From Salegentibacter sp. Hel_I_6 (lineage in GTDB: Bacteria > Bacteroidota > Bacteroidia > Flavobacteriales > Flavobacteriaceae): a stretch of DNA of 64,000 nt. The stretch lies in NCBI RefSeq assembly GCF_000745315.1, contig NZ_JQNQ01000001.1, positions 1,798,001 to 1,862,000 of the forward strand. The letters are read 5' to 3'. The notes beneath the pieces are model-generated. The model did no database searches and had not been told where the DNA came from. It saw only the letters and a list, made by a program, of their open reading frames with translations. Every line of letters begins with the position of its first letter. The stretch's first letter is position 1. The position numbers and the translations under genes were made by a program. Positions 26,013 to 33,879 of the stretch are shown one piece after another.

Positions 26013-27740
26013 TTATACATTCCCTTTTTTAAGCTGTTCGGTCAAATAATCAGTAGCACGCCAGGCCAGTGCCAGGATCGTCCAGGTTGGATTCTTATCT
26101 GCCTGGGATACGAATGGCCCGCCATCCATAACAAATAAATTAGGTACATCGTGCGCCTGGTTAAACTCATTTACCACAGAACTTTTAGGATCTTTACCCA
26201 TCCTTGTGGTTCCCACTTCGTGGATAATCTTTCCAGGATTTTCTAGTCCGTAATTTTTTTCTTTTCCAGGCTTGTCCCCTAATGGAACTGCGCCCATATT
26301 ATGCATCACCTCTTCAAAAGTATCTTGCATATGCCTGGCTTGTTTTACTTCTTCATCAGACCAGCTGTAATTGAATTTTAGCACCGGGATTCCATACTTA
26401 TCTACTGTATTTGAATCAATTTCGCAATAATTTTCTTTTCGTGGAATACTTTCTCCACGTCCGGCCATTCCAAAGGTAGCTCCATAGAATTTTTTTACAT
26501 CTTTTTTGAGGCCCGTGCCATAAGCATTTCGTGAAGTATCACCGGTAATTTCTTTTAAGGCCTGGGTATTAAACCCAAATCCATAAGCAGGCATACTCAT
26601 TCCGCCCCAATATTCAATATGATATCCACGAGTAAAACCAAGGTCTTTACTATCGTTTAGCCACCATGGTGTATAAAGGTGCATTCCGCCTACGCCGTCT
26701 TCATTATAACGTTCTCTATCTACCAGTTGGGGAATAAATCCCATCCTGGAAGATCCCGTTGAATCGTGAAGGTACTTCCCTACCACTCCGCTGGAATTTG
26801 CCAGTCCGTTAGGGTGCTGTGCCGATTTTGAATTAAGTAAAATACGTGCCGAACTACAGGCGCTAGCGGCTAAGATTACTACTTTTGCTTTGATTTCGTA
26901 ATCTCTTAGATCGTCTTTATCTATATAAGAAACCCCGGTAGCTTCCCCTTCCCCATTGGTTAAGACTTCTCTAACCATGGCATTTACATAGAGGTCTACA
27001 TTACCAGTTTTTACAGCTGGTTTCACTAAAACAGATGAAGAAGAAAAATCGGCATAAGCCATACAGGAACGGGAACACTGGTTACAAAAAAAGCATGCGC
27101 CACGCTCCTTATTCACCGGTTTTGTGAGTATAGATAAGCGAGAAGGAATCATAGGAACTCCTGCTTTATTAGCCCCTTTTTTGATGTATAACTCGTGTAA
27201 TCTGGGCTTTGGAGGTGGTAAAAAGAACCCATCTGGTTCGTTTGGTATATTTTCTTTAGTCCCAAAAACCCCAATTAATTTATCTACTTTATCGTAATAT
27301 GGTTTTACGTCTTCGTAACCTATTGGCCAGTTATCACCTTTTCCATCAAAATCCTTTCGTTTAAAATCCAGGGGACCAAAGCGAAGAGAAATACGCCCCC
27401 AATGGTTGGTTCTTCCACCTAACATCCTTGATCTAAACCAGGCAAATTCTGTATTTGCATTTTGGGTATAGGGCTCCCCTTCTAATTCCCAGCCACCATA
27501 GGCCATATCGAAATCTCCAAAAGGCCTTGTAGTAGAAGCTCCTCTACGTGGAGACTCCCAGGGCCACCTAAGTTGGGTGCGCTGTTCTTTGTTAGCAGGA
27601 TCAAAATCTGGTCCCGCTTCCAGCAATGCTATTTTAAACCCGGCATCAGCAAGTAGTTTGGCCGCCATACCGCCACCAGCACCCGAGCCTACTATGCAGA
27701 CATCATATTTAGTTGATTGCTTCTTTATTTGAAATGACAT
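26013..27740 (-). CDS. GMC-family FAD oxidoreductase with a ferredoxin-like Cys motif
   Basis: A 575-residue flavoprotein. FAD binding is shown by DVCIVGSGAGGGMAAKLLADAG (10-31) and EAGPDF. The GMC signature region is SRMLGGRTNHWGR (~104-116). The C-terminal active site is in HEVGTTRMGKD and the ADKNPTWTILALAWR segment (His/Asn pair). Residues 216-226 read CFFCNQCSRSC, a CX2CX2CX3C pattern that could bind an iron-sulfur cluster and pass electrons to a cytochrome. It has no signal of its own, so export probably depends on the small subunit encoded next. The likely activity is 3-oxidation of a glycoside or free sugar. It lies 17 bp after the ROK gene. Confidence 0.88.
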   Translation of the reverse strand: MSFQIKKQSTKYDVCIVGSGAGGGMAAKLLADAGFKIALLEAGPDFDPANKEQRTQLRWPWESPRRGASTTRPFGDFDMAYGGWELEGEPYTQNANTEFAWFRSRMLGGRTNHWGRISLRFGPLDFKRKDFDGKGDNWPIGYEDVKPYYDKVDKLIGVFGTKENIPNEPDGFFLPPPKPRLHELYIKKGANKAGVPMIPSRLSILTKPVNKERGACFFCNQCSRSCMAYADFSSSSVLVKPAVKTGNVDLYVNAMVREVLTNGEGEATGVSYIDKDDLRDYEIKAKVVILAASACSSARILLNSKSAQHPNGLANSSGVVGKYLHDSTGSSRMGFIPQLVDRERYNEDGVGGMHLYTPWWLNDSKDLGFTRGYHIEYWGGMSMPAYGFGFNTQALKEITGDTSRNAYGTGLKKDVKKFYGATFGMAGRGESIPRKENYCEIDSNTVDKYGIPVLKFNYSWSDEEVKQARHMQDTFEEVMHNMGAVPLGDKPGKEKNYGLENPGKIIHEVGTTRMGKDPKSSVVNEFNQAHDVPNLFVMDGGPFVSQADKNPTWTILALAWRATDYLTEQLKKGNV

Positions 27741-27757
27741 TAATTCAATTTATGTGG

Positions 27758-28888
27758 TTATACCTTCTCCTTCTTCTCCAGTACTCTTCCAGATTTCGAT
27801 AAAGCTACTGCGTAAGCTCCCAACATAGTAGCATTGTTGGTGCCCAACCTGGAAATACCCACCGGGACTCTTTTATCTTCTACGAATTCAATTTCCCTGG
27901 TAGAAAATGGAACTTTAATTTTTTTCATTGCAGTTTTATAAAATGCCTGCTTAGTTTTTTGTTCTTCAAAAGAAAAAGCCTGAGATACTATTCTATTAAA
28001 CCTGTCTTTGTTCCTATTCTCAATTTTTCCATTAAGATGCTCTAATATTTGTGGCAACAGTAATTTAGAAGAACCTGCTATGCCCCCACCAATAACTACA
28101 CCTCCATCAATTATATTCATAACATTGGCCAGTGCTTCTGCGGCAACTTTCGCAACACTATCATAAGCCATAACTGCGGCTTCCCTATTTCCATTTTTAT
28201 CTCCTACGGCAATTTGAAAAATATCTTTTGGGCTTAACTCAAAGCTTTCTTTAGAGTAATCTTTATAGTAGGATTGGATTCCCCTTACACTTACACTTTC
28301 TTCGGCAATAATTTTTGGCTCTAAGAGATTTCTCATCAACCAAATTTCTCCCCCCGCAGAATTATCTCCTGCACATATTTCCTGGTTTATAACAACCCCG
28401 GCGCCAAAACCGGTTCCTAAAGTAATACCTATTAGATTTTTAAATTCTTTTTTTATTCCGAATTCTTTAAAACCATTATTAACCTCTGGAAGAAAGCCAC
28501 CAATAGCCTCTCCATAGGTAAAAAGATCTCCGTCATTATTAATATAAGTAGGCAAGTTAAAATAATCCTCCAACATTGGTCCCAAGGCCACGCCCTCTTT
28601 AAAAGAGGGGAAGTTTGGAGGGCTTATAATAATCCCTTTTTCGTATTCTGCAGGTCCTGGGAAAGCAAAACTAATAGCCACTGCCTTTTCTGGCAATAAA
28701 AGCTTTTTTACTCTTTTGAAACCTTCAATAATATTTTCCAGGCATTTTTCTAAATCTGTTGAGTTGGATGGTAAGGTGATAAGTGGAGTAATTGGTTTTC
28801 CTCCTTTTAAAGCGGAAAAAACAAAATTAGTCCCACCTGCATCTAATGTTAAAACTATTCTTTCGTCTTGAAATATTTTCATTTGCAA
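27758..28888 (-). CDS. ROK-family sugar kinase (probable mannose/hexose kinase)
   Basis: A 376-residue cytosolic ROK protein without the N-terminal helix-turn-helix of ROK repressors, so it is a kinase. ATP binding is seen in LTLDAGGTNFVFSALKGG, the sugar site in ISFAFPGPAEY, YINNDGDLFTYGEA and ITLGTGFGAGVVINQE, and the distal glycine loop in GGVVIGGGIAGSSKLL. The Cys-rich zinc motif of many ROKs is absent (CAGDNSAGGEIW remains). In a mannan operon mannose is the likely substrate. Two possible starts differ by two codons. Confidence 0.88.
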   Translation of the reverse strand: MQMKIFQDERIVLTLDAGGTNFVFSALKGGKPITPLITLPSNSTDLEKCLENIIEGFKRVKKLLLPEKAVAISFAFPGPAEYEKGIIISPPNFPSFKEGVALGPMLEDYFNLPTYINNDGDLFTYGEAIGGFLPEVNNGFKEFGIKKEFKNLIGITLGTGFGAGVVINQEICAGDNSAGGEIWLMRNLLEPKIIAEESVSVRGIQSYYKDYSKESFELSPKDIFQIAVGDKNGNREAAVMAYDSVAKVAAEALANVMNIIDGGVVIGGGIAGSSKLLLPQILEHLNGKIENRNKDRFNRIVSQAFSFEEQKTKQAFYKTAMKKIKVPFSTREIEFVEDKRVPVGISRLGTNNATMLGAYAVALSKSGRVLEKKEKV

Positions 28889-28923
28889 ACTTAGCAGTAA
28901 GATTTTCGGTTTTTATAATTTTG

Positions 28924-30357
28924 TTATTTCAACAAATGCGGCTTTTCCTGGTAAGTTTTCCAAAGAAATTCTCCAAATAGCGTATTGGCCCAGGCAAACC
29001 ATTCCCGGGAGAAATTTGTGGGATCGTCTTTATGGAAGGTTTCGTGCATAAAGCCAGTATCTCCATGAGTATTTTTAAGTGTATTTATACACCATTTAAT
29101 TTCTTTATCATCCTTACTGGTTAAACCTTTCATGGTAATAGACATAGGCCAAATCATATCTAGCGCAACGTGGGGGCCACCTATTCCTTCAGCTGCAGTG
29201 CCTTCGAAAAAGAAAGGATTGTCTTTAGACCAAATATAATCTCTTGTATTTTGATAAATAGGATCATCTGCAGCTACGGCGCCTAGATAAGGTAATGAAA
29301 GGAGACTAGGAACATTAGCATCATCCATTAACAATTGGTTGCCAAAACCATCCACTTCAAAAGCGTAGATCTTACCATATTTTTTATGATCTACAACGGC
29401 ATACTCATCCAAAGCTTCTTTCACCTCTTTTCTTAACTTCAGGAGTTCATTTGCTTTATCGGTCTCTCCATGGATTTCTGTTAACATTTCTGCAGCTTGC
29501 TCCAGGCTAACCACTGCAAAGAAATTTGAAGGAATTAAAAACGAAAACACCGTGGCATCATCACTAGGTCTAAATGCCGAACAAATTAGGCCTACTGGAT
29601 TAACTGGATAGCCATACCCCTGCAACGCACGGGTATCGGTAGCTTTTGGAGTTTCTCTTTGAAAAGAATATGCGCCTCTATCATCCTTTTTTTGCTGATC
29701 TTTAAATACCTTAAGGATAGAATCAATGGCTTTTATCCAATTATCATCGAAAGGGCTGGTATCGCCAGTAGATTTCCAGTAATGGTAACCTAACCTAATA
29801 GGATAACATAGGGAATCAATCTCCCATTTACGCTCGTGTACACCAGGCTTCATATCGGTTAAATCGCTAAACCATTCACCTTTCTTTTCAGGATCATCAT
29901 AAAAAGCATTCGCATACGGATCTTTTAATATATACTGAGTCTGCTGGTTTATAACACCCGCTATAAGCTTTTTAAGTTTTTGATCTTCCTCGACAAAAGT
30001 CATATAAGGCCAAACCTGTGCTACACTATCGCGCAGCCACATGGCATCGATATCCCCGGTTATTACATAGGTGTTTGGTTTGCCATTTATTTCTGAATAG
30101 GTTACCGTGGTATCTAAAGTATTAGGGAAGCAATTATTAAAAAGCCATCCCAGTTCTTCGTCTTTTACATTTTTCTGAAATTCTGCAATAACCTTTTCAA
30201 TTATTTTACTTTCGAAATTTCGATCTCCCTTAGGAGTTCTAACCACGGGGAATTTTTTAAAAAAACCGCTTATTTCTGAAGCATTAAGATGAAATGGATC
30301 CAACATTGTTAGACCGCCTGCTAATGCAGTATTTTGTATAAATTTTCTACGTTTCAT
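28924..30357 (-). CDS. GH125 exo-alpha-1,6-mannosidase
   Basis: A 477-residue metal-independent alpha-mannosidase (GH125, formerly DUF1237) that removes alpha-1,6-linked mannose. The N-terminus MKRRKFIQNTALAGGLTML looks like a Tat or Sec signal, placing it in the periplasm. Family segments include VITGDIDAMWLRDSVAQVWPY, WEIDSLCYPIRLGYHYWKSTGD, AYSFQRETP, MDDANVPSLLSLPYLG and the C-terminal MHETFHKDDPTNFSREWFAWANTLFGEF. The conserved acidic residues in these blocks include the acid and base of the family. The length is normal. It lies 35 bp before the ROK gene. It should finish what GH76 starts on the alpha-1,6 backbone. Confidence 0.93.
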   Translation of the reverse strand: MKRRKFIQNTALAGGLTMLDPFHLNASEISGFFKKFPVVRTPKGDRNFESKIIEKVIAEFQKNVKDEELGWLFNNCFPNTLDTTVTYSEINGKPNTYVITGDIDAMWLRDSVAQVWPYMTFVEEDQKLKKLIAGVINQQTQYILKDPYANAFYDDPEKKGEWFSDLTDMKPGVHERKWEIDSLCYPIRLGYHYWKSTGDTSPFDDNWIKAIDSILKVFKDQQKKDDRGAYSFQRETPKATDTRALQGYGYPVNPVGLICSAFRPSDDATVFSFLIPSNFFAVVSLEQAAEMLTEIHGETDKANELLKLRKEVKEALDEYAVVDHKKYGKIYAFEVDGFGNQLLMDDANVPSLLSLPYLGAVAADDPIYQNTRDYIWSKDNPFFFEGTAAEGIGGPHVALDMIWPMSITMKGLTSKDDKEIKWCINTLKNTHGDTGFMHETFHKDDPTNFSREWFAWANTLFGEFLWKTYQEKPHLLK

Positions 30358-30427
30358 ATATTAAAATTTCTGTAGGAATTAATAGTGATAGTTCTAATTC
30401 CTTTTGTATATACGCTAATTTTTCTCA

Positions 30428-31102
30428 TTAAATATTATCAGGATTTTCTGCGTAAGCTTCCCATAACTCATCGAGTGTAACACCCGTAAGGTCTTCCCAT
30501 AATACTTCGGAATAGGTATTTTCCCGCATATTTCTATCCAGAGTTACAACAAGATTCTGATTATAATTATTTGAAATCCAGGCTAAAAACCTGGCGGTTA
30601 TTCTATAGCTATTTTTATATGATTGATCGGGTGAAAATTCTGGCAGAAACCATTCTGCACCTTCATTATTAACACCATATTTATAACGAACATAATCGGC
30701 AATTCCCTCGGTAAGCCACCCCGGACCCGCTTGGTGTGGATAGGATTGTACAATATGCATGGCTTCGTGAGTAATTACATCTAAATCGTTTGGTTTATTT
30801 TCCAGCCATTGGGAGCTTATTGTGATTTTACCATTGTTCGCAAAGGCAACCCCGGTATAGGAAGTATCAATTTTAACATAAATGGTATCCTTGGCTTCAG
30901 GATTAAAATCTTTTACCATTTTTGGATAAACCTTAAAAAAAGTTTTTACTAAACCGTTCTTTACCTCGCTGTCTAAAAAAGGCGCATCGTTGATAAACAT
31001 TAGGGTTTTATCTTTTTCCATAAAAACTTCAGGTTGCTGAGCTTGCATTTCGATTACCACAAGGAGGCTAAACAAGGTGATAAGCAGGCATGTATTTTTC
31101 AT
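30428..31102 (-). CDS. Basic secretory protein (BSP)-type zinc metallopeptidase
   Basis: A 224-residue secreted protein with a signal peptide (MKNTCLLITLFSLLVVIEMQAQ). The BSP family signature is clear: VITHEAMHIVQSY contains the HExxH zinc site, and GPGWLTEGIADYVRYKYG provides the downstream Glu/Asp ligand region. The family resembles plant basic secretory proteins and is predicted to be proteolytic. Placed between the SusCD genes and GH125, it could open glycoprotein substrates such as yeast mannoproteins (inference). A hairpin terminator precedes it after the binding-protein gene, so its expression may be lower than that of susCD. Confidence 0.85.
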   Translation of the reverse strand: MKNTCLLITLFSLLVVIEMQAQQPEVFMEKDKTLMFINDAPFLDSEVKNGLVKTFFKVYPKMVKDFNPEAKDTIYVKIDTSYTGVAFANNGKITISSQWLENKPNDLDVITHEAMHIVQSYPHQAGPGWLTEGIADYVRYKYGVNNEGAEWFLPEFSPDQSYKNSYRITARFLAWISNNYNQNLVVTLDRNMRENTYSEVLWEDLTGVTLDELWEAYAENPDNI

Positions 31103-31435
31103 TTTTTAATTTCTTTCAATTCTATTCTAAACTCTTTATTCTCTTTAAAGATTTCTAGAGGAAAAGATTTAGTGTATCACAAGGTTAAGCTTTGTCAATA
31201 CTTTCAAATAGGTATTAAATTTATATAAGAAAAAAGTGGAGATGTAACTAACTAGGCTAACAAATAAATATGAAAAAACTACTAAAACATGATTGCCTCA
31301 TCTCCACTATCTCTGTTTTTAAATACTTTATTTTTTAAAACAAATTCCAGTTTAGTCCTTTGATTAGTATTATGGGCCAAATAATAAAATAAGAGGCCAA
31401 AATTCTTTATTTTGACCTCTCCTGGCTAATTTAAT
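31103..31435. other. 333-bp gap between the surface-binding-protein and BSP genes
   Basis: It holds no gene. Two structures are visible: the terminator-like hairpin at 31392-31420 and a 10-bp inverted repeat (AGTGGAGATG at 31235-31244, CATCTCCACT at 31299-31308) with a 54-nt loop. Either could limit transcription into the downstream genes. Confidence 0.55.
31392..31420 (-). terminator. Hairpin terminator/attenuator after the susC-susD-binding-protein genes
   Basis: AGAGGCCAAAAT pairs with ATTTTGACCTCT (11 of 12) around a 5-nt loop. On the minus strand the stem is followed by TTATTTTATT and starts 16 bp after the stop of the surface-binding-protein gene. Partial read-through would make susCD the most abundant part of the transcript. 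Confidence 0.6.
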
Positions 31436-32236
31436 TTATTCCGGAATTGTTAAAAGGCGCCATTCACTCATCTGGAATAGACCGCCACCATTATTATTTA
31501 CAACATTAAACCTATAATGGGTATAAGCTGTCTCATTTTCAAAATAGAATTCCCTGGTAAGATTTCTTCCACTGAAGGTTTGGTTAAGTCTTTCGTCTAG
31601 AACCTCCCAGTTCTCACCATCATTTGAACCCAGGATTTCCCAGTCGCGTGGATCCCTGTCTGGCGCATCATTTCCTGAGGTTAATTGATAAAAGCTTACG
31701 ACTTTTTCTTCCTCAAATTGCAGGGTCATCCAAAATGGTTGAACATAATTTGATAAGTACTTTGAATTTAAATCCCCATCTATTAATTTAAGGGAGCCCT
31801 CGGCACCTTCAGCACCGCCACTATATTCCCTGTTTACATATATCTCGGCTTCGTCAGTGATATCCAATGGTGCTGAAGCTATAACCTTCAATTGAGCCTC
31901 AGCACTTAAACTTTCCTGATCCTGGGATACTATTCTTAAAATAGTCTCTCCGGCATCAACGGCAGTTATAGTTACTGATTTATCTTCGTTCATTATAAGA
32001 TCAGCAACACTGGGATCGTCAATTTCCCATACATAATCCCTTGCCGGAAAAATATTAGGCACAAATCTCGGATTTATATCCTCGGTTTCCCCTGAAATCA
32101 GAAGTATGTCGGTATTATCTAAAGTAACCCCGGTTTCCACTAAATCTGGAAAATCTCTACGTCCTTCACAAGAAAAAAGTGCTACAATAAATGTAGAGAG
32201 GACGATACTTTTAAAATTAAAAATTTTTGTGTTCAT
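31436..32236 (-). CDS. Surface glycan-binding lipoprotein (Ig-like plus F5/8 type C domain)
   Basis: A 266-residue lipoprotein (signal with lipobox ALFSCEGRRD) in the SusE/F position. Residues ~30-120 look like a bacterial Ig-like (BIG2) fold, with DDPSVADLIMNEDKSVTITAVDAGETILRIV. Residues ~130-266 look like an F5/8 type C / CBM32 domain: KLIDGDLNSKYLSNYVQPFWMTLQF, VSFYQLTSGNDAPDRDPRDWEILGSNDGENW and a final FQMSEWRLLTI. It should hold mannan at the cell surface for SusCD. It starts 14 bp after susD. The ligand is inferred. Confidence 0.85.
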   Translation of the reverse strand: MNTKIFNFKSIVLSTFIVALFSCEGRRDFPDLVETGVTLDNTDILLISGETEDINPRFVPNIFPARDYVWEIDDPSVADLIMNEDKSVTITAVDAGETILRIVSQDQESLSAEAQLKVIASAPLDITDEAEIYVNREYSGGAEGAEGSLKLIDGDLNSKYLSNYVQPFWMTLQFEEEKVVSFYQLTSGNDAPDRDPRDWEILGSNDGENWEVLDERLNQTFSGRNLTREFYFENETAYTHYRFNVVNNNGGGLFQMSEWRLLTIPE

Positions 32237-32250
32237 ATTATATTTTTTTT

Positions 32251-33867
32251 TTAGTAACCTGGATTTTGTTCTAAATTAGGATTGGTTTGCACCTGTCTTA
32301 AAGGAATAGGGTATAACGTTCTATAATCTTCACTCGGTTCGTGATCCCACCATGTTCCCGTGGTAAACTCACCAAATCTTATAAGATCTGTACGACGTTT
32401 ACCTTCAAAAATAAATTCACGACCTCTTTCTTCCAGTAGCTCATCTAAGGTTAAAGTAGCCGTGGTATAAGAAGCCTCAGTCCAGTCTTCATCATTAAAA
32501 TAACGACTCTTACTTTCGTTAATAAGATCTACCGCTTCAGCGGTTGCACTTCCCCCATTTAGTCGCATTAAAGCTTCAGCTTTGTTAAAATACATTTCTG
32601 TAAGCCTGTAAATCACGAAATCATTTTCTAAATAATTCTCGTCGGTTTGTGTTCCCGAACGGTATTTGTGAAAACGCGCACCACTGTTCTCTTCTCCATC
32701 TGTCATACTTCCTTCTCCTGTTTGGCCTTCGGTGTTTCTTCTAATATTATTTACATAAACCAAAGGCTGTCCATTATACTCTTCTGACCCTAGAATTGGC
32801 TGATCTGTACCGAATCGAAATTGAGGTCCAAATAAAAACCACTCTTGTTTCCTAATATCGCTCTCACTGTATTCATCAAAAGCAGAAGGGATTACAACAA
32901 AAGCATTCCATCCCGAATAATTTACATCCAAGGCAGGTGCCATATTTGAGAATCCGGAGTAAAAAGCCCGCCAATCATAACCAAATCCATTTTCTCTACT
33001 AAAAGGGAACTGGAAAATATTCTCTGGTGAAAGTTCATTTTGATTACTATAAGGACCTAATGGATCTTGGTCTAATGCCATATTACCCATTAGAGAACCT
33101 CCCTCTCCATCAATAACTTTGTCTGCATATTCAATGCTTTCCTGCCATCTAGCTTCACCACTCCAAACTTCAGCATTAAGATAAAGCTCAGATAACATTG
33201 CATAGCCTACAGCTTTTGAAACTCTTCCTAACAAGGATTGAGAAAGAGGTTGAAGACTTTCAACGTTTTCTAATAATTCGCTTTCTACAAATGCAAATAT
33301 TTCTTCTCTTGATACCGTTGCAGGGTTTTGCGGCTCACCTACCTGAGTAACGAGTGGAATGTTCCCAAAAAGATCCATCAATTTCATATAATGGTATGCT
33401 CTTAACACCCTTGATTCTGCCACCAGAGATTCCAATCTTTCAGGTGATACATTCGCAGATTCTGGATCGATATTTTCAATATCGGTTATAGCCGCATTAA
33501 CATATCCTACTCCGGTCCACATTAAACTCCAAGTATTGGCCAATCTACCTTCTTGAGTGGTCCAGGTGTGGTAATGTTGCCTTATATGATCTCCACCATC
33601 AAATCCATGGGGACCTTTTTGCGGCCAGGCTACCTGATCAGCTGATAATTCATTATGATAATAATAGCCATTTTGTCCAGACCAGGACAACCAGGCTTGC
33701 ATGTGGGTGAAAGGCCGCAACGTAGCCTGAATAATTTCTAATTCATTATTGTAGAAATTTGATTCCTCTAGTTCAGAATATGGACTTTCATCCAAATCCA
33801 TGCAGCCGAAGAAACTAAATACTATCGCGAAACAGGCTAAATTCTTTATATTTAATAAATTCTTCAT
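32251..33867 (-). CDS. SusD/RagB-family outer-membrane glycan-binding lipoprotein
   Basis: A 538-residue SusD-like lid for the SusC channel. The signal ends in the lipobox FSFFGCMDLDESPYSELEES, with acidic residues after Cys that fit surface export. Helical TPR-like segments follow (SRVLRAYHYMKLMDLFGNIPLVTQV is the typical SusD block). The C-terminal EERGREFIFEGKRRTDLIRFGEF and LYPIPLRQVQTNPNLEQNPGY are classic endings. It lies 12 bp after the SusC gene. Confidence 0.97.
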   Translation of the reverse strand: MKNLLNIKNLACFAIVFSFFGCMDLDESPYSELEESNFYNNELEIIQATLRPFTHMQAWLSWSGQNGYYYHNELSADQVAWPQKGPHGFDGGDHIRQHYHTWTTQEGRLANTWSLMWTGVGYVNAAITDIENIDPESANVSPERLESLVAESRVLRAYHYMKLMDLFGNIPLVTQVGEPQNPATVSREEIFAFVESELLENVESLQPLSQSLLGRVSKAVGYAMLSELYLNAEVWSGEARWQESIEYADKVIDGEGGSLMGNMALDQDPLGPYSNQNELSPENIFQFPFSRENGFGYDWRAFYSGFSNMAPALDVNYSGWNAFVVIPSAFDEYSESDIRKQEWFLFGPQFRFGTDQPILGSEEYNGQPLVYVNNIRRNTEGQTGEGSMTDGEENSGARFHKYRSGTQTDENYLENDFVIYRLTEMYFNKAEALMRLNGGSATAEAVDLINESKSRYFNDEDWTEASYTTATLTLDELLEERGREFIFEGKRRTDLIRFGEFTTGTWWDHEPSEDYRTLYPIPLRQVQTNPNLEQNPGY

Positions 33868-33879
33868 TTCTTGTGTTGT

